A stretch of DNA of 7,815 bases from Rickettsiales bacterium (GTDB taxonomy: Bacteria; Pseudomonadota; Alphaproteobacteria; Rickettsiales; 21-14-0-20-44-7). Of the stretch, positions 1 through 7,296 are shown in pieces (the stretch's first letter is position 1; each line of letters opens with the position of its first letter). The stretch lies in the NCBI GenBank assembly GCA_023301015.1, contig JALZVI010000057.1, positions 1 to 7,815 of the forward strand. Direction: 5' to 3'. Made by a program: the position numbers and the translations under genes. Under the pieces are notes generated by a model, which searched no databases, was not told where the DNA came from, and saw only the letters and a program-made list of their open reading frames with translations.

Positions 1-1762
<1,762 letters not shown>

Positions 1763-1778
1763 ATTATTTTATTTGGAT

Positions 1779-1798
1779 TGTGGAACCGAAGTTCCACA
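1779..1798 (-). other. cUUCGg tetraloop hairpin in the 23S leader
   Basis: On the minus strand this is an 8-bp perfect stem, UGUGGAAC/GUUCCACA, closed by a C(UUCG)G loop, one of the most stable RNA tetraloops. It ends about 16 nt before the predicted mature 23S 5' end. It could mark a precursor folding or processing site. No U-run follows it in the transcribed direction, so it does not look like an intrinsic terminator. Confidence 0.65.
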
Positions 1799-1815
1799 CA
1801 AATATACCAACCGCT

Positions 1816-1830
1816 TAGAGATTATCTCTA
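1816..1830. repeat. Short inverted repeat in the 23S leader
   Basis: TAGAGAT and ATCTCTA are 7-bp perfect arms around a single central base. With one base between the arms an RNA hairpin would have to open its inner pairs, leaving roughly a 5-6 bp stem. It sits between two other hairpins of the 23S leader and may be part of a larger fold. Confidence 0.4.
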
Positions 1831-1843
1831 TTAAGTTATTACC

Positions 1844-1872
1844 GTTGTTGTGTACCTTATACAAACAACAAC
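1844..1872 (-). other. Stem-loop in the 23S leader
   Basis: GTTGTTGT (1844-1851) and ACAACAAC (1865-1872) form an 8-bp perfect stem with a 13-nt interval. GTA (1852-1854) can pair with TAC (1860-1862) to extend it past a two-base bulge. It lies in the presumed pre-23S leader. Its role is not known; a part in leader folding or processing is inferred. Confidence 0.45.
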
Positions 1873-1928
1873 AGCTTCTTTCGTTTAGATATTTAAGTTT
1901 CTGTATGATATATGCGCCTACGTACTAT

Positions 1929-1949
1929 CTCAGGCCGGCTAAGGCTGAG
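1929..1949 (-). other. Imperfect stem-loop in the 23S leader
   Basis: CTCAG (1929-1933) pairs with CTGAG (1945-1949). CC (1935-1936) pairs with GG (1943-1944) past a one-base bulge, leaving a 6-nt loop. This is the most GC-rich piece of an otherwise A/T-rich leader, which is why it stands out. No function can be assigned. Confidence 0.4.
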
Positions 1950-1988
1950 CACAAGTTTTTCGCACATATATCTATTGTGTAATATTAA

Positions 1989-2003
1989 CAATTTCAAATA
2001 ACA
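1989..2003 (-). promoter_or_regulatory. boxA-like antitermination motif for the 23S transcript
   Basis: The minus strand reads TGTTATTTGAAATTG, close to the boxA form TGCTCTTTGAAATTG found in rRNA leaders, where NusB/S10 bind to prevent premature termination. It lies about 35 nt after the predicted transcription start and well before the 23S sequence, the usual place for boxA. The match is imperfect at two positions in the core, and the region is A/T-rich, so this is a candidate only. Confidence 0.45.
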
Positions 2004-2026
2004 GCAGCTTAAAAGTTTCTCAACCG

Positions 2027-2039
2027 TCTCGCTGCGAGA
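2027..2039. repeat. Small palindrome at the predicted 23S transcription start
   Basis: TCTCGC and GCGAGA are 6-base arms around one central base, placed directly at the predicted 23S start point, about 5 bp downstream of the -10 hexamer. It may be a protein-binding site or a short 5' hairpin of the transcript. Either role is inference. Confidence 0.35.
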
Positions 2040-2044
2040 ACAGG

Positions 2045-2073
2045 TTTTTAGCTAAACTCTTGCACCAAGTCAA
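2045..2073 (-). promoter_or_regulatory. Promoter of the 23S rRNA gene (-35 TTGACT, -10 TAAAAA)
   Basis: Read on the minus strand, TTGACT (2068-2073) lies exactly 17 bp from TAAAAA (2045-2050). The -35 matches 5 of 6 sigma-70 consensus positions and the -10 matches 4 of 6. The -35 is preceded by long A/T tracts, as expected of a strong rRNA promoter. Transcription would start near 2038 and reach the 23S after a leader of about 275 nt. The placement supports a 23S gene expressed independently of 16S. Confidence 0.6.
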
Positions 2074-2082
2074 CAGCTAAAT

Positions 2083-2118
2083 TGCAAAAAAATGCATTTA
2101 TTTTGCTTTTTTTTTGCA
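2083..2118. promoter_or_regulatory. A/T-tract UP-like element with inverted repeat
   Basis: TGCAAAAAAA (2083-2092) and TTTTTTTGCA (2109-2118) form 10-bp inverted arms around a 16-bp interval that is itself A/T-rich with GC or GCA punctuation. It lies immediately upstream of the -35 of the minus-strand 23S promoter, where UP elements contact the RNA polymerase alpha subunit. Its tracts may also bend the DNA or bind a nucleoid protein. On the plus side it abuts the -10 region of the divergent gene. Confidence 0.45.
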
Positions 2119-2140
2119 CAGCGCCATAACCCCTTATAAT
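2114..2140 (+). promoter_or_regulatory. Possible promoter of the pseudokinase gene (perfect TATAAT)
   Basis: TATAAT at 2135-2140 matches the -10 consensus perfectly. The best upstream hexamer is TTGCAC (2114-2119), a poor -35 (3 of 6) at a short 15-bp spacing. Transcription would start near 2147, giving a 5' leader of about 86 nt before the ATG at 2233. The weak -35 suggests an activator-dependent promoter, or that the hexamer is fortuitous in A/T-rich DNA. Confidence 0.4.
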
Positions 2141-2184
2141 TAGGGTGTTTTTATATTGCGTTTATTTTCTTTAAAACAAGCATT

Positions 2185-2220
2185 AGCCCGCATCTTAACA
2201 AAAAATTAACCAGCGGGGCT
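2185..2220 (+). other. Imperfect hairpin just before the pseudokinase start codon
   Basis: AGCCCGC (2185-2191) pairs with GCGGGGCT (2213-2220) with one bulged G, enclosing a 21-nt A/T-rich loop. The 3' arm holds the only G-rich stretch upstream of the ATG at 2233, so folding could hide it from ribosomes. That GGGG lies 14 nt from the ATG, too far for a normal Shine-Dalgarno element. A regulatory role is inferred. Confidence 0.35.
2195..2210. promoter_or_regulatory. CtrA-type box (TTAA-N7-TTAAC)
   Basis: TTAA (2195-2198), seven bases, then TTAAC (2206-2210) is an exact match to the full binding consensus of CtrA, the alphaproteobacterial cell-cycle response regulator. It sits in the intergenic region 23 bp before the pseudokinase ATG and downstream of the TATAAT hexamer. 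From there it could repress that promoter, or serve a closer promoter that I cannot define. The region is A/T-rich, so a chance match is possible. Confidence 0.4.
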
Positions 2221-2232
2221 TAGCATTATCAC

Positions 2233-4374
2233 ATGACAGAAGCAGATTTATTAGAAAAAGGGACAATAACGGGTGAAAACACCGATACTATGGTTGGTTC
2301 TGGCACGCCTCAAGGAAAACAAAACCTTAGCAGCCCCTCTACAAAGAAGATGAATGACAAGCATAACCTTCCATCTACTTATGAAATCGTTGTGGCAAAG
2401 CCCCTTACAGAGCTGAATTCTTCATATGCAAAGGCATTTGAGGTGATTGATAAAAAGCAAAAAGGCTATCTATATGCATTGATCCTCCCAAATAGCTTAC
2501 CAATTCGCTTCTCTACTCTACAAAAACTAAAGAACCTCTTCCATCAAAGCCTCTCTAACATCATAGAGGCTGGCTTTACTGAAGTTGCAGGCGGGAAGCA
2601 TGGCAATTTCGCTATTATATGTGAGCGCCCTCAGGGAGAGTCCCTAGAGGCATATATAGACACAGCAGAGCGTGTTGAGAAAGAAGATGGCTCAAAAGGA
2701 TACTTCCTAGAAGAAGATTTCATTGCAAAAAAGATTGTCGAGCCTTTGAATGACTTGCTCAAGACATTCCGTGACGAAGACTTGTCGCATGGAAACATCA
2801 ACCACAAGAAGATATATATACATAATGATGACAACGTAATTAAGATGAAGATATTAGAATCCGTATCTGAACCCTGCGGCCTGTCTCAATTCAACCAGTA
2901 CGAAACTATCAGTCGCGCACAAGCTTCTCCCCTAGGAAGAGGCGAGAACACTATCAATGATGACTATTTCGCACTTGGAGTGCTTATCTTCTATTGCATG
3001 TTTGGCGAATTACCCGACAAAAAATCAGACATATTAGACTCCGTAAACAAGCGCCTCACAATAGGGACATATAATACATACCTGCCAAACACAGAAGTTA
3101 GCACAAGAATGGTTGATATCTTGCGCGGACTATTGAACGACATCCCAGAAGACCGTTGGGGATATCGCCAAGTTGCGGAATGGCTGAAAGGCAAGCGTTC
3201 CAACCTAATTCGCCCTACATTCAGAAAAGAATCTGTCAGAAGCTATATATTCGACAACAGCAAGCATTTCAGCAGACGCGGGCTTTCTAATAATTACTAC
3301 CAAAACTGGGAAGAGACCTCGCGTGACTTACGAGAGAAGAAAATTCTAAAATGGCTCGAACTTAGCGTTGGCGCACAAGATCAATCTGACGAACTTAACG
3401 CCCTTATTGAAAGCACAGGCGGTGCAAAGTCTAATTCTCGCAAGGATGATGACGAATTAACTGCAAAAACCCTAATAATGCTCGATCCGTCAGCTCCAAT
3501 TCGCTATCGCAACATTTCTGCGCATATAGATGGACTCGGAACCGTTCTTGCAAACGCATGGGCAAACCGCACTCAATCAGAGCTGCAAGAGATACGTCAA
3601 GTTTTCAGCCTCAATCTGGCTGACTTCAAAGTTGTGAAAGATCTTGATACAGACAGAAGCTCAGAGCGTTGGCTGTTACAGCGCCTCAACACCTTCATCA
3701 ATATAGACTCCTATGGATTTGGAATTGAACGCTGCCTCTACGACCTCAACCCTGGACTCCCTTGCCAAAGCCAGCTTTTGGGCAACCACTTCGTAATCGA
3801 CTTGGTGCATCTGCTGCACCACCTTAATGACAACGCAGCCAAGCTCAGCGAATTTGAGCCTGTCGACAGGCATGTAGCTGCATTTATTGCATGTCGCCTA
3901 GAGATGTCAAAACAGCTACAAGCAAGCATCCCCGGCCTCAACCTAAGCAAAGCCCTTAGGGACAAGGTGATAAAGCTAACATTGCTGTATTACGTTCAAA
4001 AACGCTCCAACATCAGCCGCTTAAATGGCCTAACAGAGTGGGTAGCAAGGGATCTAGAAGACGACTTTGCCGACAAAATTAATAGCGCATCTCTAAAGGC
4101 AGACTTTAAAAAAGATATTACGAAAGCTGGAAAATCTGGAAGCATCTCGAATATCCTAGAAGTCCTCACAACAGGCGGATATTTTGTTAAGAACAAGACT
4201 GGACTTGAGGAAGCAAAAGGCCAATACGCAACAACGCATAATTCGATTATTATATATAGCCGATCTTTGGAAAATGCGAAAAAATACAAAACATTCTACC
4301 TAACAGGACTATATCTTGCAAAAGTTGTCAGCATCTTGGTGCTGGTGTTGGTCATATCAGTGGTGATGTTATAA
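2233..4374 (+). CDS. Tail-anchored membrane pseudokinase with a large uncharacterised helical region
   Basis: This is a 713-residue protein. Residues 1-47 are polar and probably disordered. Residues about 50-322 follow a protein kinase fold: a strand LYALIL (80-85) at the place of the ATP-lysine strand, LSHGNINHKKIYI (184-196) in place of HRDLKPEN, NDDYFALGVLIFYCMFGELP (242-261) matching the D.yaLGvl.yel.tG.lP block, and a terminal IPEDRW (304-309) with the usual late arginine. The ATP-binding lysine, catalytic aspartate and DFG motif all appear to be missing, so it should be a pseudokinase. Residues 330-375 contain F..N...FSRRGLSNNY..NW......L...KI..WL, a pattern I recall next to some bacterial kinase-like domains. 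Residues 380-690 are mostly helical and unrecognised. Residues 692-712 form one C-terminal membrane segment, so the protein should face the cytosol as a tail anchor. The ATG at 2233 is the first after an in-frame stop (TAG 2221-2223), but it lacks a clear ribosome site. Met20 and Met40 are alternative starts. The next gene starts 7 bp downstream. Confidence 0.88.
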   Translation: MTEADLLEKGTITGENTDTMVGSGTPQGKQNLSSPSTKKMNDKHNLPSTYEIVVAKPLTELNSSYAKAFEVIDKKQKGYLYALILPNSLPIRFSTLQKLKNLFHQSLSNIIEAGFTEVAGGKHGNFAIICERPQGESLEAYIDTAERVEKEDGSKGYFLEEDFIAKKIVEPLNDLLKTFRDEDLSHGNINHKKIYIHNDDNVIKMKILESVSEPCGLSQFNQYETISRAQASPLGRGENTINDDYFALGVLIFYCMFGELPDKKSDILDSVNKRLTIGTYNTYLPNTEVSTRMVDILRGLLNDIPEDRWGYRQVAEWLKGKRSNLIRPTFRKESVRSYIFDNSKHFSRRGLSNNYYQNWEETSRDLREKKILKWLELSVGAQDQSDELNALIESTGGAKSNSRKDDDELTAKTLIMLDPSAPIRYRNISAHIDGLGTVLANAWANRTQSELQEIRQVFSLNLADFKVVKDLDTDRSSERWLLQRLNTFINIDSYGFGIERCLYDLNPGLPCQSQLLGNHFVIDLVHLLHHLNDNAAKLSEFEPVDRHVAAFIACRLEMSKQLQASIPGLNLSKALRDKVIKLTLLYYVQKRSNISRLNGLTEWVARDLEDDFADKINSASLKADFKKDITKAGKSGSISNILEVLTTGGYFVKNKTGLEEAKGQYATTHNSIIIYSRSLENAKKYKTFYLTGLYLAKVVSILVLVLVISVVML

Positions 4375-4379
4375 GGAAG
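4373..4379 (+). promoter_or_regulatory. Ribosome binding site of the four-helix membrane protein gene
   Basis: AAGGAAG begins inside the stop codon of the pseudokinase gene and lies 2 bp before the ATG at 4382 (4 bp if AAGGA is the core). The short distance and overlap with the upstream stop imply translational coupling between the two genes. Confidence 0.6.
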
Positions 4380-4381
4380 CT

Positions 4382-4801
4382 ATGAAAACGATATTAAAAA
4401 TAATCTCATTTCTAATAGGCATCGCCATCATGGTGGCGAACCCAAACCTATTCATGTTCATCTGCTTCGCCATGGCACCATCAATTGTGGCATATACGAT
4501 AGATCGCCTACCCGGCAAAAACACTAGCACCACAGTCATGCTCTTCAATTTATCAGGCGTGAGTATTTTCGTAATGCAAATCTTGCAAGGCAGCCGCTCC
4601 ATGAGCAATATCTCATCGGCTATCAACCTTCATTGGTTCTTGGTAGTTTATCTTTTCGCAGGCCTAGGTTGGTTTATGGTTTGGGTGCTACCAAAAATTG
4701 TTATCTCCCTGTCAGAATACCGCATCCAGCGCCGCATTGAACTTATGGAAAACAAGCTTGAAGAGCTTGCAGAGGAATGGGGCGAAGAAGTTAAGGGATA
4801 A
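4382..4801 (+). CDS. Small membrane protein with four predicted transmembrane segments, unknown function
   Basis: I do not recognise this 139-residue protein. Hydrophobic segments lie at about residues 5-19, 23-39, 52-68 and 85-110. The 52-68 segment is followed by a polar stretch (70-84, QGSRSMSNISSAINL). After the last segment comes a charged, probably helical or coiled tail (111-139) beginning with basic SEYRIQRRIE and ending acidic (ENKLEELAEEWGEEVKG). The basic residues after the last segment favour a cytoplasmic C-terminus. No enzymatic motif is visible. The ATG is 7 bp after the pseudokinase stop and has an AAGGAAG site, so the two are almost certainly cotranscribed. A shared membrane complex, with this protein as partner or anchor of the pseudokinase, is a reasonable inference. 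Confidence 0.85.
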   Translation: MKTILKIISFLIGIAIMVANPNLFMFICFAMAPSIVAYTIDRLPGKNTSTTVMLFNLSGVSIFVMQILQGSRSMSNISSAINLHWFLVVYLFAGLGWFMVWVLPKIVISLSEYRIQRRIELMENKLEELAEEWGEEVKG

Positions 4802-4823
4802 GCACCTCCAACAAACTTCCTCT

Positions 4824-4852
4824 TTGCCAGATAAAAGTTTTTACACTATATA
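4824..4852 (+). promoter_or_regulatory. Promoter of the elbB operon, possibly giving a leaderless mRNA
   Basis: TTGCCA (4824-4829) matches the -35 consensus at 5 of 6 positions and is followed by exactly 17 bp and TATATA (4847-4852), 4 of 6 for the -10. The normal start, 6-7 bp downstream, falls at or beside the A of the elbB ATG (4859). There is no good Shine-Dalgarno sequence before that ATG. No intrinsic terminator is visible between 4802 and the promoter, so read-through from the pseudokinase unit is also possible. Confidence 0.5.
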
Positions 4853-4858
4853 TAGAGC

Positions 4859-5506
4859 ATGAAAAAAATTGCAGTTATCCTATCTGGTTGTGGCTATCTT
4901 GACGGTGCCGAAATCCGCGAATCAGTCCTCACATTATTATATCTAGATCAGCAAGAAGCAGAGTTTGAAATCTTCGCGCCAGATTCTGACCAACACCACG
5001 TCGTCAACCACTTAACAGGCGAAGAGCAAGAAGGAACGCGCAACTCACTAGTTGAAGCGGCGAGAATTGCTAGGGGCGAAATCAAACCACTCAAAGACCT
5101 CCACGCTGTTGGCTTTGATGCACTAATAGTACCGGGTGGTTTTGGCGTTGCCAAGAACCTCTCAAACTTCGCCTTCAAAGGTGCCGACGCCGAACTGTTC
5201 CCAGAATTCGCTGCTGTTTTGCAAGATTTCCACGTTACCAAAAAGCCAATCGGCTTAATCTGCATTTCTCCTGCTGTTGCATGCGCTGCACTAAAAGGAA
5301 TCAAAGTTACTATCGGAGAAGACGCAGACACGGCAAAGGCAATCAAGGAAATGGGCGGAAAGCATATAGAACAAGCCTCTGATGAAGTTTACATTGATAG
5401 CGCCAACAAAATTATCAGCACCAGCGCCTATATGCGCGATGACAAAATCTCAAACATCGCAACGGGCATTGAAAAGCTTGTTGCAAAAACTCTGGAGCTT
5501 GCATAA
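4859..5506 (+). CDS. elbB: ElbB, DJ-1/PfpI-superfamily glyoxalase-like protein
   Basis: The 215-residue product aligns along its whole length with E. coli ElbB (217 residues as I recall it). The opening MKKIAVILSGCGYLDGAEIRE, NHLTGE (50-55), the TRNSLVEAARIARGEIKPL block (60-78), DALIVPGGFGVAKNLSNFA (87-105), the nucleophile-elbow segment GLICISPA (132-139, with Cys135 as the likely catalytic cysteine) and TIGEDADTAKAIKEMG (151-166) are all present. Family members belong to the DJ-1/PfpI superfamily. E. coli ElbB has been linked to isoprenoid biosynthesis and reported to have weak glyoxalase activity, but its physiological role is unsettled. The protein is expected in the cytoplasm. Its TAA stop overlaps the next ATG by one base (TAATG), marking the start of a coupled operon. 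The start is fixed by the family N-terminus. Confidence 0.96.
   Translation: MKKIAVILSGCGYLDGAEIRESVLTLLYLDQQEAEFEIFAPDSDQHHVVNHLTGEEQEGTRNSLVEAARIARGEIKPLKDLHAVGFDALIVPGGFGVAKNLSNFAFKGADAELFPEFAAVLQDFHVTKKPIGLICISPAVACAALKGIKVTIGEDADTAKAIKEMGGKHIEQASDEVYIDSANKIISTSAYMRDDKISNIATGIEKLVAKTLELA
5494..5497 (+). promoter_or_regulatory. Ribosome binding site of the SemiSWEET gene
   Basis: GGAG inside the end of elbB lies 8 bp before the ATG at 5506. This supports that start codon and coupled translation across the TAATG junction. Confidence 0.65.
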
Positions 5507-5772
5507 TGCCTGAACTTTCCATCGACATGCTAGGCTACATCGCTGGCACACTCACAACAATTTGCCATCTGCCGCAAGTTATCAAAATCGTTCGGACAAA
5601 AAACGTTGTCGGCATCTCGCTCTTAACCTATTTAGTCCTTTTCACCGGCATAATTTTATGGCTAATATATGGAATACTAATTCAGAACAACCCGCTTATA
5701 ATATTCAACATCTTCCCTGCCCTATTCTCATCAACAATCATCATCTACATCCTTAAATACAGAAATGCATAA
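5506..5772 (+). CDS. SemiSWEET family sugar transporter (MtN3/saliva, PQ-loop)
   Basis: The 88-residue protein has the length and three-helix bundle layout of bacterial SemiSWEETs: membrane segments at about 8-28, 36-57 and 63-83. The PQ-loop motif HLPQVIKIVRTKNVVGIS (21-38, Pro23-Gln24) is intact. The second helix carries the expected W..Y pattern (Trp52, Tyr55) and the third has Asn68 in IFN, at the position of the sugar-contacting asparagine in studied members. SemiSWEETs dimerise to make one facilitative sugar pore in the inner membrane; the substrate here cannot be told from sequence. The gene overlaps elbB by 1 bp and the next gene by 8 bp (ATGCATAA), so it sits in the middle of a coupled operon. 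Confidence 0.93.
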   Translation: MPELSIDMLGYIAGTLTTICHLPQVIKIVRTKNVVGISLLTYLVLFTGIILWLIYGILIQNNPLIIFNIFPALFSSTIIIYILKYRNA

Positions 5773-7291
5773 ATTATCACTACTCACAATCGCCGCATTT
5801 ATGCTGCTAATTTCCGTCGCAGCAACGGCTCAAACCACCCCTAAAATCCTCGATTTCAGATATTCCACAATTTCTGAATCTGACAAAGCAATTGCCAAAA
5901 AAGCTGTCTTGGAAAGCAAGAGAGAGAACTGGAAGAACGCTGCCAAAATCTCACGCCGCGCCAAAAACCCGATCATCTTCAAGCTGGTGAAATGGATAGA
6001 ATTCAAAGAATCAAAAGACCCTAGCGCCACAGAAATTCGCAGCTTCCTAAACGACAACCCTGATTGGGCGCTCGAAGAAACACTAAAACGCAGAGTCGGG
6101 ATCACCACCCCATCAACAAGCCAAAGCCGCCGCAAATGGCGCCGCTTAGCAGAAAAAGCGCGTGACCTTCTAGAGATCAACAAGCCAGAACAAGCCTATC
6201 GCACCATCAAAGGCAAATGGAAAGACTTTGGCGGTGGTGAGCGTGCAGACGCCCTATGGTTAAGTGGTTGGATCAACCTCCGCTTCCTCGATCGCCCACA
6301 AGCTGCAATCAAAGATTTCTACAATCTCCACAAAAATGTCGGCTTCCCAGTCAGCGTATCCCGCGCTCATTATTGGCTTGGCCGCGCCTACGAAGCAGAC
6401 GGGCAAGACAGCACCGCCAAAAGCTGGTACACCCAAGCAGCCAAGCACTACACCACATTCTACGGCCAACTCGCCGCACTGAAAGTGAACCGCAACTATT
6501 CAATAGAACTCCCGCGCTACTCCCCGCCAGACATCCTCGATGCCAAAGATTTTGTGCGTGACGAACGCATCAAAGCCGCCAGAATTTTGGATGAAATCGG
6601 CTACCCAGAATATAGCCGCCTGTTCCTCATCCGCTATCTCAACAACAAAACACGCACCCCGCAAGACTTCGCCCTCACCGCCATTTTGGCACAACAAACT
6701 GTGAATTACGAATGGGCAGTTTTGGCTGGCAAAAAGGCATCTCTCTTTGAACTAATCATCCCGCAGGCTAACTATCCGATCCTAATGTTCACACCCAAAG
6801 CTCCAGAAAAAGCACTGGTTATGTCCATTACCCGCCAAGAAAGCCAGCTCAACCGCTTCGCCAAAAGCCCCGCAGGCGCAATGGGGATGATGCAGCTGAT
6901 GCCAGCCACCGCAAAAGGCATTACCAAGCAGCTAGGTGAACCATTCAGCAAGAAGCGCCTTTACGACAAAGACTACAACATGCGCCTCGGCAGCTATTAC
7001 ATCGACAAGCGCGTAAATGACCTGAAAGGCTCATACATACTCGCCGTCGCTGCCTATAACGCAGGTGTAGGCAACGCCCTGAAATGGGTAAAACGCTTTG
7101 GCGACCCACGCCTCACAGGCGATACGCACGAGGTTATCGACTGGATAGAATCAATCCCATTCTCCGAAACCCGCAACTATGTGCAACGCGTTCTAGAAAC
7201 CACACAAGTATATCGCGCCCGCCTCAACGGCGGAAAAGCAAGATTACGCCTCGTGGATGATTTGCATCGTTATAAAAAACCAATAAACTAG
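5765..7291 (+). CDS. slt: Periplasmic Slt-type soluble lytic transglycosylase (GH23)
   Basis: This 508-residue protein cleaves the MurNAc-GlcNAc bond of peptidoglycan, forming 1,6-anhydroMurNAc ends, during wall remodelling. A signal peptide is clear: Lys3, a hydrophobic core at 5-18 and a likely cut after ATA (20-22). Residues about 30-330 form an alpha-solenoid like the ring of Slt70, including ALWLSGWINLRFLDRPQAAIKDF (163-185) and SRAHYWLGRAYEADGQDSTAKSWYTQAAKHYTTFYGQLA (199-237). The catalytic domain spans about 345-485: ITRQESQLNRFAKSPAGAMGMMQLMPATA with catalytic Glu359, DYNMRLGSYYI (403-413), AVAAYNAG (427-434) and the late SETRNYVQRVLE (467-478). All family motifs are intact. It is shorter than E. 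coli Slt (645 residues) because of a smaller solenoid. Its start overlaps the SemiSWEET gene by 8 bp. The local ribosome site is weak, so translation probably depends on coupling. Confidence 0.95.
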   Translation: MHKLSLLTIAAFMLLISVAATAQTTPKILDFRYSTISESDKAIAKKAVLESKRENWKNAAKISRRAKNPIIFKLVKWIEFKESKDPSATEIRSFLNDNPDWALEETLKRRVGITTPSTSQSRRKWRRLAEKARDLLEINKPEQAYRTIKGKWKDFGGGERADALWLSGWINLRFLDRPQAAIKDFYNLHKNVGFPVSVSRAHYWLGRAYEADGQDSTAKSWYTQAAKHYTTFYGQLAALKVNRNYSIELPRYSPPDILDAKDFVRDERIKAARILDEIGYPEYSRLFLIRYLNNKTRTPQDFALTAILAQQTVNYEWAVLAGKKASLFELIIPQANYPILMFTPKAPEKALVMSITRQESQLNRFAKSPAGAMGMMQLMPATAKGITKQLGEPFSKKRLYDKDYNMRLGSYYIDKRVNDLKGSYILAVAAYNAGVGNALKWVKRFGDPRLTGDTHEVIDWIESIPFSETRNYVQRVLETTQVYRARLNGGKARLRLVDDLHRYKKPIN

Positions 7292-7296
7292 GCCTC

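Larger units (their letters stand above)
1763..2038 (-). other. 5' leader of the 23S rRNA precursor; no gene in this gap
   Basis: This is the stretch between the predicted minus-strand promoter and the mature 23S 5' end, about 275 nt. It is A/T-rich and contains no recognisable 16S 3' end, tRNA or credible protein gene. Read on the minus strand it has a boxA-like motif followed by a series of hairpins. That is what one expects of a pre-rRNA leader that loads antitermination factors and is trimmed by RNases. The assignment rests on position and motifs only. An apparent 79-codon plus-strand frame at 1743-1982 starts inside the 23S 5' end and looks like chance. Confidence 0.6.

Noticed and set aside
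1763..2232. Possible tRNA genes or a 16S 3' end in the gap
   Set aside because: I looked on both strands for the T-loop GTTCGA-like block, a cloverleaf and the 16S anti-Shine-Dalgarno CCTCC end and found none.
4802..4858. Intrinsic terminator between the membrane protein gene and elbB
   Set aside because: There is a TTTTT run at 4838-4842, but no GC-rich stem precedes it.
5562..5756. A 64-codon frame inside the SemiSWEET gene
   Set aside because: It is an out-of-frame shadow of a well supported short gene.
6256..6561. A 101-codon frame inside the lytic transglycosylase gene, rich in Pro, Arg and Ser
   Set aside because: It overlaps the intact slt frame and shows the composition typical of a shifted reading of that gene.
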